Shown here: positions 6,741-12,584 of the stretch, one piece after another
How the letters are laid out: each line of letters starts with the position of its first letter
Numbering within the stretch: the first letter of the stretch is position 1
Origin: a virus
Virus record (IMG/VR): IMGVR_UViG_3300030118_001962
Location: 1 to 22,157 of that record
Reading direction: 5' to 3' (one strand)
DNA length: 22,157 nt
The notes under the pieces: model-generated
The model's input: only the letters and a program-made list of their open reading frames with translations
Databases searched by the model: none
Told to the model about the DNA's origin: nothing
Translations under genes and position numbers: made by a program

Positions 6741-6769
6741 TTGACTTCATGTTTTCCAAATGATACTAA
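6741..6769 (+). promoter_or_regulatory. Promoter candidate for the early gene block
   Basis: TTGACT (6741-6746) is followed after 17 nt by TACTAA (6764-6769) preceded by TGA, an extended -10 arrangement. GATACT at 15 nt is the alternative. The pattern TTGACTT ... ATGATAmT also occurs upstream of the primase-helicase (15663-15691). It would drive the run of genes from 6807. The 14-bp ACAACAACATTAAC (6771-6784) follows directly. Confidence 0.5.
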
Positions 6770-6806
6770 GACAACAACATTAACTTAAATATGGGATATT
6801 AATTCA

Positions 6807-7148
6807 ATGAATAGTGTATGGAATGTAATTGGAATTGATCAGGATGGTGTGACAATGTCTGGGGTATACAGTTCTAAAGAAAAGGCCATTGAAGAAATAA
6901 ATGTGTATTTTTTTGATAAATTAGTAAAATTAGGCGCAGAGTTTAAAGGCAATTTCGACGAGTTTAAGGACAATTTAAACGATTTTACTGAGTACATGAA
7001 TGATGATTATGTTGTTATGCAAGTAGCAGATAAACCTTATCACCATTGGGCAGACAAATGGAGAGTGCCAAATACTGCAGCTATGGGCGATTTAATGTCA
7101 GAAAAAGTTCATATCGAACGCATGACAATGGATAGCCATAGATGTTGA
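6807..7148 (+). CDS. Hypothetical protein (113 aa)
   Basis: The 113-residue product opens MNSVWNVIGIDQDGVTMSG, then KEKAIEEINVYFFDKL, an acidic stretch with DEFKDNLNDFTEYMNDD, and a C-terminal HHWADKWRVPN. The opening (a strand with a D-Q-D turn, then a helix beginning SSKEKA) resembles short phage proteins that start with a strand-loop-helix unit, but I cannot name a family. The Shine-Dalgarno is weak. It is the first gene of the long early block, downstream of the tandem repeat and promoter candidate, and is followed after 37 nt by the next gene. Confidence 0.7.
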   Translation: MNSVWNVIGIDQDGVTMSGVYSSKEKAIEEINVYFFDKLVKLGAEFKGNFDEFKDNLNDFTEYMNDDYVVMQVADKPYHHWADKWRVPNTAAMGDLMSEKVHIERMTMDSHRC

Positions 7149-7185
7149 CGTAGGATTTACTTATTAACCAACTAAGGAAAGCAAA

Positions 7186-7461
7186 ATGAAAACAGCAGAA
7201 AAACTATTAGCAACACTCCCCGAATGTAAGGAATTTGATTTTAAGGATAATGAAGTTATAGAGGTTTTTATTAAACCTCATGCTTTTATTCAGGATGAAA
7301 CACTAATGATTAGTGGGGAAAATGGTGATGGATTGGTAGATTACTATGGCGAGTTTCGTGGCGGCGATCCATACATTCATGAAGATTTAGAAAAATGGGC
7401 AGAAGAAAATGACGGTATGTGGGAATGGATCAATCCCGCCTCAATAGGATTTTATAAATAA
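7186..7461 (+). CDS. Hypothetical acidic protein (91 aa)
   Basis: A clear AAGGAAAG precedes the ATG. The 91-residue product begins MKTAEKLLATLPECKEFDF, has EVFIKPHAFIQDETLM, and then GENGDGLVDYYGEFRGGDPY and a tail WAEENDGMWEWINPASIGFY. It is strongly acidic and aromatic-rich, with a Gly/Asp-rich middle. Acidic phage early proteins sometimes mimic DNA and inhibit host nucleases or polymerase, but nothing here proves that. No family is recognised. It sits in a same-strand series with a membrane micro-protein 10 nt downstream. Confidence 0.7.
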   Translation: MKTAEKLLATLPECKEFDFKDNEVIEVFIKPHAFIQDETLMISGENGDGLVDYYGEFRGGDPYIHEDLEKWAEENDGMWEWINPASIGFYK

Positions 7462-7470
7462 GGAACAACC

Positions 7471-7575
7471 ATGCTTGATTTTAAAACTGTAATGATAACA
7501 ATATCTGCGGCGATCGTGACATACGCGCTTGCTGTACTAGGAGATTATTATTTCGGAATATGGATAGGAGTTTAA
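7471..7575 (+). CDS. Single-span membrane micro-protein (34 aa)
   Basis: This 34-residue gene has AAGGAA ahead of its ATG. The product begins MLDFKTVMITISAAIVTYAL and continues AVLGDYYFGIWIGV, so about residues 7-24 form one uninterrupted hydrophobic helix with aromatic residues at the far end. It would sit in the host inner membrane. Its 3' end contains the AGGAG that serves the next gene, so the two are packed and probably coupled. Function is unknown. Confidence 0.6.
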   Translation: MLDFKTVMITISAAIVTYALAVLGDYYFGIWIGV

Positions 7576-7578
7576 ACA

Positions 7579-7764
7579 ATGAGTTTAGAAAAAGATGCGG
7601 CAACATATGTAAAGGCCTTACGAAATCCCGCCAATGGATGGGGACAGTACATTATTAATGGTGAACAAAGCCACGTATTCTTGGGTGAAATGTTCAAGCA
7701 ATATGGGGAAGACAAAGTTAATAACTTTTTAAAAAATAACTATTGGAGCAAAGAGAGGGATTAG
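7579..7764 (+). CDS. Hypothetical protein (61 aa)
   Basis: AGGAG lies 9 nt before the ATG, inside the end of the previous gene. The product is 61 residues: MSLEKDAATYVKALRNPANG, then WGQYIINGEQSHVFLGEMF and YGEDKVNNFLKNNYWSKERD. It looks like a small soluble alpha-helical protein with a mixed charge and a Trp/Tyr-rich end. No known domain is recognised. The following start is 3 nt after its stop, which is typical of the compact early block. Confidence 0.65.
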   Translation: MSLEKDAATYVKALRNPANGWGQYIINGEQSHVFLGEMFKQYGEDKVNNFLKNNYWSKERD

Positions 7765-7767
7765 ACC

Positions 7768-7926
7768 ATGTTTAAAACAGATGCATCAATTAGACGGTTT
7801 ATAAGATTACAGGAAAGTTTATTTCCTGAAGCACCAGAAAAATTAATAGATAGATATCGCGTATATGTATGGTGTGTGGCGCGACATGAATACCCTAAAC
7901 CATTTAAGGAATGGGTAACTGATTAG
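7768..7926 (+). CDS. Hypothetical small basic protein (52 aa)
   Basis: The product has 52 residues: MFKTDASIRRFIRLQESLFP, EAPEKLIDRYRVYVWCVARH and EYPKPFKEWVTD. It is rich in Arg and aromatic residues and seems to form two helices joined by a P-E-A-P turn, with one cysteine. A GAGGGA stretch upstream supports the start. I recognise no family. It lies 3 nt after the previous gene and 9 nt before a membrane micro-protein gene. Confidence 0.6.
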   Translation: MFKTDASIRRFIRLQESLFPEAPEKLIDRYRVYVWCVARHEYPKPFKEWVTD

Positions 7927-7935
7927 GGGATTGAC

Positions 7936-8022
7936 ATGATAGAAGTTTTAATATTAATTACATTAGTAATAGTATTCTGTTATCTTAGTTACATCACACT
8001 GGAGTTAAACAAATGGCTATGA
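7936..8022 (+). CDS. Single-span membrane micro-protein (28 aa)
   Basis: The 28-residue product MIEVLILITLVIVFCYLSYI plus TLELNKWL is almost entirely one hydrophobic helix. AGGGGA precedes the ATG by 5 nt. Its last 10 nt overlap the start of the next gene, a tight arrangement that argues for real translation. Peptides this short can modulate membrane processes or exclude other phages, but no function can be assigned from the sequence. Confidence 0.5.
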   Translation: MIEVLILITLVIVFCYLSYITLELNKWL

Positions 8023-8780
8023 AGAAAGAACCAACAGGTTACATTATCTATGATGGACCTAGTCAAATCGATGGTGAGCGTATTGTGGCAGTAGCGTTAA
8101 CAGGTAAAAGCCGCAATGGTAAAACCGGCGGGATGCTTCAAACTTATATATTACGAGCAGACATTGATCCAAGGGAAGCAAGCAAAACCGGCGAAGATTT
8201 TAGCATTTGTGGGTCATGCCCTCATAGAGGCAACCCAACAAATAACCCAGATAAAAAGCAAGCTACTGAACGCACATGTTACGTTGTGCTAGGACAAGGT
8301 CCACTAATTGTTTACAAGGGATTAGTTGCTGGACGTTACCCACATAGGACGCAAATACTACCCATTGTAGCTCTTGGCTCTGGACGTAAGGTAAGGCTAG
8401 GAACTTATGGTGATCCTGCAGCAGTCCCTAGTTACGTATGGGATGCATTGTTGACAGATAGCATAGGACACACGGGTTATAGCCATCAAGCTGGTACTAA
8501 AGCAGATTACCAACCTAAGCAGACAATGAGAAGTGTAGATACATTTCAGCAAGCTTTAGATGCATGGCAAAATGGCGAACGTACATTTAGAGTTATATCT
8601 AATGTTAATGAAATAGATCCAGAACACGAGATACTATGTCCGGCTAGTAAGGAAGCTGGACAACGTACCACATGCGAGAAGTGCGGCCTATGTGCTGGGT
8701 CAGAAGTCAAGGCCAAGTCTATCGCCATTCCAGCACATGGCAATGGTCGTAACCATTTTGGAAAACAAATAGCAGCATGA
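8013..8780 (+). CDS. Conserved phage protein, DUF7227-like, cysteine-rich
   Basis: This 255-residue protein starts MAMKKEPTGYIIYDGPSQID, a pattern (x-T-G-x-I-x-Y-D-G-P-S-x-I-D-G) I associate with the uncharacterised DUF7227 family of environmental phages and plasmids. Its N-terminal part has KTGDM-type motifs (GKTGGMLQTYILR) and KTGEDFSICGSCPHRG (C66, C69, H71), then TCYV (C89). The C-terminal part has ILCPASKEAGQRTTCEKCGLCAG (C209, C221, C224, C227) and ends IAIPAHGNGRNHFGK. Two cysteine groups suggest zinc or iron-sulphur binding. GGAG lies about 8 nt ahead of the start. Function is unknown; a role in nucleic-acid metabolism is a guess from the metal-binding look and the context. Confidence 0.75.
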   Translation: MAMKKEPTGYIIYDGPSQIDGERIVAVALTGKSRNGKTGGMLQTYILRADIDPREASKTGEDFSICGSCPHRGNPTNNPDKKQATERTCYVVLGQGPLIVYKGLVAGRYPHRTQILPIVALGSGRKVRLGTYGDPAAVPSYVWDALLTDSIGHTGYSHQAGTKADYQPKQTMRSVDTFQQALDAWQNGERTFRVISNVNEIDPEHEILCPASKEAGQRTTCEKCGLCAGSEVKAKSIAIPAHGNGRNHFGKQIAA

Positions 8781-8792
8781 GGAGCTAAGACA

Positions 8793-9005
8793 ATGACAGT
8801 ATTAAAATTAAGCGGAAAAATGAGAACTGTATTAATGGATGAAAGTTATTCGATCGAAGATGATAGGCATTACGTGAAGGCCGGAAACAAACACTACATG
8901 GTCTATAAGCAATGGGTGGGCTATGAAGTAGATTGGCAAGGCAATCAGATAGGCGATACAGAATATAGTGAAACAAAGAGACAACTTCTAGAAAATTTGA
9001 AATAG
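8793..9005 (+). CDS. Hypothetical protein (70 aa)
   Basis: GAGGAG lies well placed before the ATG. The 70-residue product is MTVLKLSGKMRTVLMDESYS, then DDRHYVKAGNKHYMVYKQWVG, YEVDWQGNQIGDTEYSETK and RQLLENLK. Alternating hydrophobic residues suggest a small beta-rich protein with a C-terminal helix. I recognise no family. It follows the DUF7227-like gene by 12 nt. Confidence 0.65.
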   Translation: MTVLKLSGKMRTVLMDESYSIEDDRHYVKAGNKHYMVYKQWVGYEVDWQGNQIGDTEYSETKRQLLENLK

Positions 9006-9022
9006 AAAAAGGGAATAGGACA

Positions 9023-9166
9023 ATGGCTATTAAATATTATGAAACTTCATTCGATCAAATAGAGGACCAACATCTTAATAACTCGGTTGATATAGCCATG
9101 AATAAAAAAGATGTTAAAAATTGGATTAAATATATCATGGAAAAAGAAAATGAAACACTGCCTTAG
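9023..9166 (+). CDS. Hypothetical small protein (47 aa)
   Basis: An AGGGAATAGGAC stretch precedes the ATG. The 47-residue product is MAIKYYETSFDQIEDQHLNN, SVDIAMNKKDVKNWIKYIME and KENETLP. It is acidic and helix-rich, with a KNWIKYIMEKE helix near the end. No family is recognised. It keeps the strand and spacing of its neighbours. A 54-nt gap follows that carries a third copy of the CAGCTCGAAA element. Confidence 0.55.
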   Translation: MAIKYYETSFDQIEDQHLNNSVDIAMNKKDVKNWIKYIMEKENETLP

Positions 9167-9220
9167 TTATGACACATTTATAAGCATACTACAGCTCGAA
9201 ACAAAACAGGATAAACAACA

Positions 9221-9496
9221 ATGCTCTATGAATTTACCGTCTCATGTTTGGAATGCGAAGGCGAGGGAAAAATATATCGCGGCGAAGGAGATGAGTGGGT
9301 TACATACTACGATTGCGATCACTGTAACGGGGAGGGAGTTGAATATTCACAAGCCTACTATGACTCAGTGTCTGATTTAAAAGAAGATTTTCCTGACGCT
9401 GAGAACATAGAAAAGCACACGCTAACAGAGTATGAAAAGTATTGGCTAAAACATAACCCAGAAGTTTTAGAATACGATAATATAAAGAGGTATTAA
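9221..9496 (+). CDS. DnaJ-type zinc-motif protein (91 aa)
   Basis: This 91-residue protein carries two CxxCxGxG repeats: CLECEGEG with C9 and C12, and CDHCNGEG with C32 and C35. They are 23 residues apart, and each repeat ends in GEG. This is the zinc-binding signature of the DnaJ cysteine-rich domain, but there is no J domain and no client-binding C-terminal region. The remainder, from SDLKEDFPDAENIEKH, is acidic and helical. Small zinc-finger proteins with one or two such motifs are common in phages and may bind partner proteins. I choose this frame over the overlapping 9111-9380 frame because of the motif, an AGGA about 10 nt upstream and consistent packing. A CAGCTCGAAA element lies in the leader. 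Confidence 0.75.
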   Translation: MLYEFTVSCLECEGEGKIYRGEGDEWVTYYDCDHCNGEGVEYSQAYYDSVSDLKEDFPDAENIEKHTLTEYEKYWLKHNPEVLEYDNIKRY

Positions 9497-9511
9497 TAAG
9501 GAATTAAGATA

Positions 9512-9700
9512 ATGTCAAAATATGAATTAGTTGCAACCATGCGGACACATTTTATGTGTACGGTCGAGGCTGACAATTACCAGCAAGCTTGTGAGATTGG
9601 CCAAAATAATCTTGATCTTTGTGATAATAATTTAGGCTGGGAGGAAAACGAATTTCGTAGTGATTTTTATTTTTATGACGCATTTAAGATTGAGGAGTAA
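9512..9700 (+). CDS. Hypothetical acidic protein (62 aa)
   Basis: AAGGAA precedes the ATG. The product begins MSKYELVATMRTHFMCTVEA and continues DNYQQACEIGQNNLDLCDNN, then the tail FYFYDAFKIEE. The pattern of a strand ending in VEAxN/D followed by a QQACEIG helix is shared by many small phage proteins, of which the DpnD/PcfM-like type is the nearest I can name, with low confidence. It is acidic. Three cysteines are present. It follows the zinc-motif gene by 15 nt. Confidence 0.65.
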   Translation: MSKYELVATMRTHFMCTVEADNYQQACEIGQNNLDLCDNNLGWEENEFRSDFYFYDAFKIEE

Positions 9701-9706
9701 AACAAT

Positions 9707-10051
9707 ATGACTAGGACAATTAAAAAAAGCAGATATGTAAAACCCACATATCAAGAGGAGCAAGAGATATGGCGCAAAAAAAGATTTGTGGTAGGTATAT
9801 TTCGCGATACACACATGCTTGCCCAGATAGGTAACTCATATCAAGATTACGAAACAGCACACTTGGCGGTAGAATATCTGGAAAGTGTAGGCATACAAGA
9901 ACATTTACGCGATAGTGATTATATCGCTTGTGATTTTGAAACATTAAAACCTAGTAACATACCAGTCATTTCAGTACCTGTACTGTCATGGAAAACACCC
10001 AGCAAAATAGGGAAGAACTATTATGGAAAAGAAAATAGTTACATTAATTGA
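9707..10051 (+). CDS. Hypothetical protein (114 aa)
   Basis: GAGGAG lies about 9 nt before the ATG. The product begins MTRTIKKSRYVKPTYQEEQE and continues IWRKKRFVVGIFRDTHMLAQ, then ETAHLAVEYLESVGIQEHLRD and a C-terminal YGKENSYIN. A strand-turn-helix core with a basic N-terminus can be seen. I recognise no family. Its last 29 nt overlap the start of the next gene, so the C-terminal GKENSYIN tail is encoded together with the neighbour's first codons. Confidence 0.6.
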   Translation: MTRTIKKSRYVKPTYQEEQEIWRKKRFVVGIFRDTHMLAQIGNSYQDYETAHLAVEYLESVGIQEHLRDSDYIACDFETLKPSNIPVISVPVLSWKTPSKIGKNYYGKENSYIN

Positions 10052-10280
10052 AAAGCGCACAAAAAAACAAGGTTATAACTTTAGTGGTGATAACAAGAAC
10101 GTAGTATCTTTTTATCCAGAGTATGACTATCACTATGAAGTATCGACGCTACGCAATACATGCGAGTTTCATATAGGTGAGATAGTCAAGCCAGCTAAAG
10201 TCAGGACTATGTGTATGAACCGAGACAGCTACAGAGTAATTATACGAGGCGAGACACAAGATGAACATGCAGAAAATTGA
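10023..10280 (+). CDS. Hypothetical basic protein (85 aa)
   Basis: The product has 85 residues: MEKKIVTLIEKRTKKQGYNF, then SFYPEYDYHYEVSTLRN, CEFHIGEIVKPAKVRTM and RDSYRVIIRGETQDEHAEN. The strand pattern suggests a small beta-barrel or OB-like protein, but that is only a reading of the hydrophobicity. Function is unknown. It begins a run of six overlapping genes (10023 to 10912). The start overlaps the preceding gene by 29 nt. Confidence 0.55.
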   Translation: MEKKIVTLIEKRTKKQGYNFSGDNKNVVSFYPEYDYHYEVSTLRNTCEFHIGEIVKPAKVRTMCMNRDSYRVIIRGETQDEHAEN

Positions 10281-10425
10281 TAGCCAGGAATTGGTAGAAC
10301 AAGTTTGTTATCAATACTTCGACGGCGTTTTATCCTATGCCGAGAGTAAGGAACAGCTAGTAGAAATTGTCGGAGATGAGAACGAAGCACGCATAATATT
10401 ATTAGGAGCTAATTGGTATGATTGA
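10261..10425 (+). CDS. Hypothetical small acidic protein (54 aa)
   Basis: The 54-residue product is MNMQKIDSQELVEQVCYQYF, DGVLSYAESKEQLVEIVGDE and NEARIILLGANWYD. It is acidic and helical. An alternative start two codons later is possible. It overlaps the previous gene by 20 nt and contains, in its last codons, the AGGAG used by the next gene. The order suggests translational coupling. No family is recognised. Confidence 0.5.
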   Translation: MNMQKIDSQELVEQVCYQYFDGVLSYAESKEQLVEIVGDENEARIILLGANWYD

Positions 10426-10597
10426 CCCAATGTTAAATAGCGTTGACGAGACATTCGGAATCAAACTTGCCGAAGTCATTAAAGAGTACGTCACAGAATT
10501 AGTAGATCATCAAACTGACATCATTACAGACTCAGATTGGTTTTACGAAAAGGTAGAGAAAATGGTTGATGAGAGAGTAGCGGAGAAATTAAAATGA
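10418..10597 (+). CDS. Hypothetical small protein (59 aa)
   Basis: The 59-residue product is MIDPMLNSVDETFGIKLAEV, IKEYVTELVDHQTDIITDSD and WFYEKVEKMVDERVAEKLK. It is acidic, with two long amphipathic helices. The start overlaps the stop of the previous gene by 8 nt; AGGAG lies 10 nt upstream. The stop overlaps the next start in an ATGA junction. A small dimerising helical protein is a plausible guess; no family is recognised. Confidence 0.55.
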   Translation: MIDPMLNSVDETFGIKLAEVIKEYVTELVDHQTDIITDSDWFYEKVEKMVDERVAEKLK

Positions 10598-10764
10598 AAA
10601 CTTACGAAGTAATTAAAATTATGACAGTGTTGTGTAATGTCAAGGACAGGATGCTAGGTAACAGAGTAGAAGATAGGACATTCACACAGATAATGAATGA
10701 CGTACTAACAGCAGAGCAGTTTAAGTATTTAATAAAAGAAATGGAGAAAAATAAAAATGCCTAA
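10594..10764 (+). CDS. Hypothetical small protein (56 aa)
   Basis: The 56-residue product is MKTYEVIKIMTVLCNVKDRM, LGNRVEDRTFTQIMNDVLTA and EQFKYLIKEMEKNKNA. The sequence is helical with balanced charge. It begins in an ATGA overlap with the preceding gene, and GGAG lies 9 nt upstream. It overlaps the next gene by 8 nt. Function is unknown. Confidence 0.5.
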   Translation: MKTYEVIKIMTVLCNVKDRMLGNRVEDRTFTQIMNDVLTAEQFKYLIKEMEKNKNA

Positions 10765-10912
10765 GAAAAAAGAACTGACAGATAGAAGTAAAATATTTGT
10801 AACAAATACGCATTCTGCAGTGGCGCATATAACTAACCCAGTTGAAATCAAATACATAGAGAAACCATCAGCAAAGGACAAAAAGAAATGTACGAATACA
10901 AAGCAAAAATAA
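10757..10912 (+). CDS. Hypothetical small basic protein (51 aa)
   Basis: The 51-residue product is MPKKKELTDRSKIFVTNTHS, AVAHITNPVEIKYIEKPSAK and DKKKCTNTKQK. It is strongly basic at both ends with a short strand-rich middle, which could suit nucleic-acid binding. A GGAG lies about 10 nt upstream. Its final 25 nt overlap the start of the nuclease gene. The overlap makes it plausible as a translated gene, but it is among the least certain of the block. Confidence 0.45.
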   Translation: MPKKKELTDRSKIFVTNTHSAVAHITNPVEIKYIEKPSAKDKKKCTNTKQK

Positions 10913-11427
10913 TCAAAGTAGTAGATGGTGATACCGTAGACGTAGATATTGATCTAGGCTTCGGGGTATGGCTAAACAATCAACGCATAAGATTGTATGG
11001 CATTGATACGCCAGAGTGTAGGACAAGGGATAAGGTAGAAAAATACTTTGGCTTGATGGCTAAAGCATTGGTTAAAGATTTTCTGAAAGAAGGATCTATA
11101 CAACACCTGTCTACAAGTTTAAGCAAAAGCAGGAAAGGAAAGTTTGGTAGGATACTCGGTCAGTTTTGGATCTATGATTCATGGACTGATAGACAAACTA
11201 GTTTAAACAATGCGCTATTAGTCAGGAACTATGCAGTAGAATATAATGGTCAGTCTAAGGCTGAGATAAAACAAAGTCACTTGGTTAATAGAAGGATTAT
11301 TTGGGAGCGTTTAGGATATGGCGAAAAAGAACTTAGAGAAATTCAAGGTAAGTCCTACTCTTCAAATAACTATACAACAAAACGAGAAGATATCTTTTTA
11401 CAAGAGAATGGAAAAAAGGATAGTTGA
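10888..11427 (+). CDS. Thermonuclease, staphylococcal nuclease-like
   Basis: This 179-residue protein matches the SNase fold. VVDGDTVDVDID (D13, D15, T16) supplies the metal-binding acidic residue, and IRLYGIDTPE (R35, D40, T41, E43) is the catalytic signature. KFGRILG supplies the second arginine (R88). These are equivalents of staphylococcal nuclease D21, R35, D40, T41, E43 and R87, so the active site appears complete. The enzyme would cut DNA or RNA at the 5' side of phosphate with calcium. No signal peptide is present, so it should act in the cytoplasm, perhaps in host DNA breakdown or processing. AAGGACAAAAAG precedes the start, which lies inside the previous gene. Confidence 0.88.
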   Translation: MYEYKAKIIKVVDGDTVDVDIDLGFGVWLNNQRIRLYGIDTPECRTRDKVEKYFGLMAKALVKDFLKEGSIQHLSTSLSKSRKGKFGRILGQFWIYDSWTDRQTSLNNALLVRNYAVEYNGQSKAEIKQSHLVNRRIIWERLGYGEKELREIQGKSYSSNNYTTKREDIFLQENGKKDS

Positions 11428-11428
11428 T

Positions 11429-11596
11429 ATGACAAGCACTTGCTTTGTAATACTAATCGCTACAGCAGCTTTATGCTATGGCGCGGGTGCGGCAGTTGGA
11501 TGGTACATTAAAAAATCTGTCACACCACAGAGAAAAGTACAAAGAAAAGATAAAGAAGTTAAGAAAGGAAGTGCGGCTAGAAGGATGCGGAGATAA
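11429..11596 (+). CDS. Single-span membrane protein with basic tail (55 aa)
   Basis: I choose the ATG at 11429, 1 nt after the nuclease stop, with AAGGA 8 nt upstream. The longer frame from 11318 would overlap the nuclease by 110 nt. The product begins MTSTCFVILIATAALCYGAG, and residues 5-27 form one membrane helix with small residues (GAGAAVG). A strongly basic cytoplasmic tail with PQRKVQRKDKEVKKG and RRMRR follows. An inside-positive, N-out topology is likely. Holin or pinholin function cannot be excluded but nothing specific supports it. Confidence 0.6.
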   Translation: MTSTCFVILIATAALCYGAGAAVGWYIKKSVTPQRKVQRKDKEVKKGSAARRMRR

Positions 11597-11600
11597 ACAA

Positions 11601-11825
11601 ATGAACAGTAAAGAAAATAAAACAAAAGACTTAATAAAAAGAGATATAGAGGCTGATACTTTTGACGCCATGTACACTAATTTTTTAACCTATGGCATAA
11701 CATACTCTGAGCTAACAGGCAGAGAACAGAATATGATAATGGCATTGGCAGCAAGATATAGTGACGCGATTTTTGAAATAGTTATGAGGTACAGGAAAAG
11801 AGATAATGGAAAACATAACGTATGA
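11601..11825 (+). CDS. Hypothetical protein (74 aa)
   Basis: The ATG at 11601 is preferred because GGAGAT lies about 8 nt upstream and it follows the previous stop by 4 nt. The longer in-frame start at 11478 would overlap the membrane protein gene by nearly 120 nt. The product begins MNSKENKTKDLIKRDIEADT, then FDAMYTNFLTYGITYSELTG and MIMALAARYSDAIFEIV, ending with a basic tail. It is mostly helical. Its 3' end overlaps the next gene by 20 nt. No family is recognised. Confidence 0.6.
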   Translation: MNSKENKTKDLIKRDIEADTFDAMYTNFLTYGITYSELTGREQNMIMALAARYSDAIFEIVMRYRKRDNGKHNV

Positions 11826-11979
11826 TGATTGGAAAAAGTGTTGGGAAAAAAATATAAAACCTTTACCTATTTGGTGGAGTTGTGAGGATGTTCGTAAAAA
11901 ACAATATAGAGAGTTTGTTCACGACTATAAACAACGTCAATTAGATTGGGAAAGTGAAGACCCAGGAGAAGATTTATGA
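11806..11979 (+). CDS. Hypothetical small Trp-rich protein (57 aa)
   Basis: The 57-residue product is MENITYDDWKKCWEKNIKPL, PIWWSCEDVRKKQYREFVHD and YKQRQLDWESEDPGEDL. It contains five tryptophans, and W-x-x-C-W followed by PIWWSC is striking for its size. It overlaps the previous gene by 20 nt and the next start by 4 nt (ATGA). GGAAAAGAGA precedes the ATG. No family is recognised. Confidence 0.55.
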   Translation: MENITYDDWKKCWEKNIKPLPIWWSCEDVRKKQYREFVHDYKQRQLDWESEDPGEDL

Positions 11980-12281
11980 CCATAGTAAGTAGTATAGACG
12001 TTCTAAAAGATAACGTAGACGCTGACATGGGACGTAAAGAACAGGTAACAGCATACATAGAATACGCCCCTTCATATCGAAGAGAGAATGTATGCTCCCG
12101 AATATTTTGGAAAGAGGAAGGAGAGAAAGCAAAGAAAGAATTTATAGCTGAGATGATTAATCTAGTAGTAGGTACGAAAGATAATATTATTATCACACGA
12201 TGCCCTGTTGTAGGTGAAACTGCTAACAGGGACAGAGAAATAACTATTTATTCATGGATAGGTGAAGGAGTAAAGAAATGA
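11976..12281 (+). CDS. Hypothetical protein (101 aa)
   Basis: The product begins MTIVSSIDVLKDNVDADMGR and continues KEQVTAYIEYAPSYRRENVC, then KEEGEKAKKEFIAEMINLVV, and TIYSWIGEGVKK at the end. An order of strand-helix elements can be seen, with an RKEQVTAYIE strand and a KKEFIAEMINL helix. I recognise no family. AGGAGA lies about 7 nt before the start. It overlaps both neighbours by 4 nt, at an ATGA with the upstream gene and at an ATGA with the lipoprotein gene. Confidence 0.65.
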   Translation: MTIVSSIDVLKDNVDADMGRKEQVTAYIEYAPSYRRENVCSRIFWKEEGEKAKKEFIAEMINLVVGTKDNIIITRCPVVGETANRDREITIYSWIGEGVKK

Positions 12282-12562
12282 AAAAGTTTATATCTGCACA
12301 CATGCTGTTATTAACTTTATTAATGGTAGTGGTTGCTGGTTGTGCGCCTATGCTTTTAGCTGGTGGCGCAGCAGTAGGCATCAAAGGAACTGTCACTGAC
12401 ATAGAACATACAGCTAAACTGGAAGAACACGCGGCAATGATGGACAGTAATCTTTTAGAAGTTCAGGTAAATAAAGTTGATATAGAGGCTTTACATGAAA
12501 AGATAAAAATGTTAGAAAGTAAAATAAATAATTTAGAAAAGTTATTCCATCTTAAACTGTAA
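12278..12562 (+). CDS. Phage-encoded lipoprotein with coiled coil (94 aa)
   Basis: The product has a classical lipoprotein signal: a basic start MKKFISAHM, a hydrophobic core LLLTLLMVVV and the lipobox V19-A20-G21-C22, so Cys22 should be lipidated after signal peptidase II cleavage. The mature part begins CAPMLLAGGAAVGIKG and turns into a helical, heptad-rich stretch (about 60-94, with IEALHEKIKMLESKINNLEK) that should form a coiled coil. AAGGAG lies 7 nt upstream. Mature length of 73 residues with a coil and no proline-rich tract argues against an Rz1-type spanin. Surface-anchored superinfection exclusion is a known role of phage lipoproteins (for example T5 Llp) and is a hypothesis here. 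Confidence 0.75.
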   Translation: MKKFISAHMLLLTLLMVVVAGCAPMLLAGGAAVGIKGTVTDIEHTAKLEEHAAMMDSNLLEVQVNKVDIEALHEKIKMLESKINNLEKLFHLKL

Positions 12563-12584
12563 TCTGACAAACAGGAGATAAAAA

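Noticed and set aside
9111-9380. Plus-strand frame overlapping the zinc-motif gene
   Set aside because: The alternative frame at 9221 has two clear CxxCxGxG motifs and a proper start context, so this one is a shadow.
11318-11428. Longer N-terminus for the 55-aa membrane protein
   Set aside because: It would overlap the nuclease by 110 nt; the ATG at 11429 has an AAGGA and follows the nuclease stop by 1 nt.
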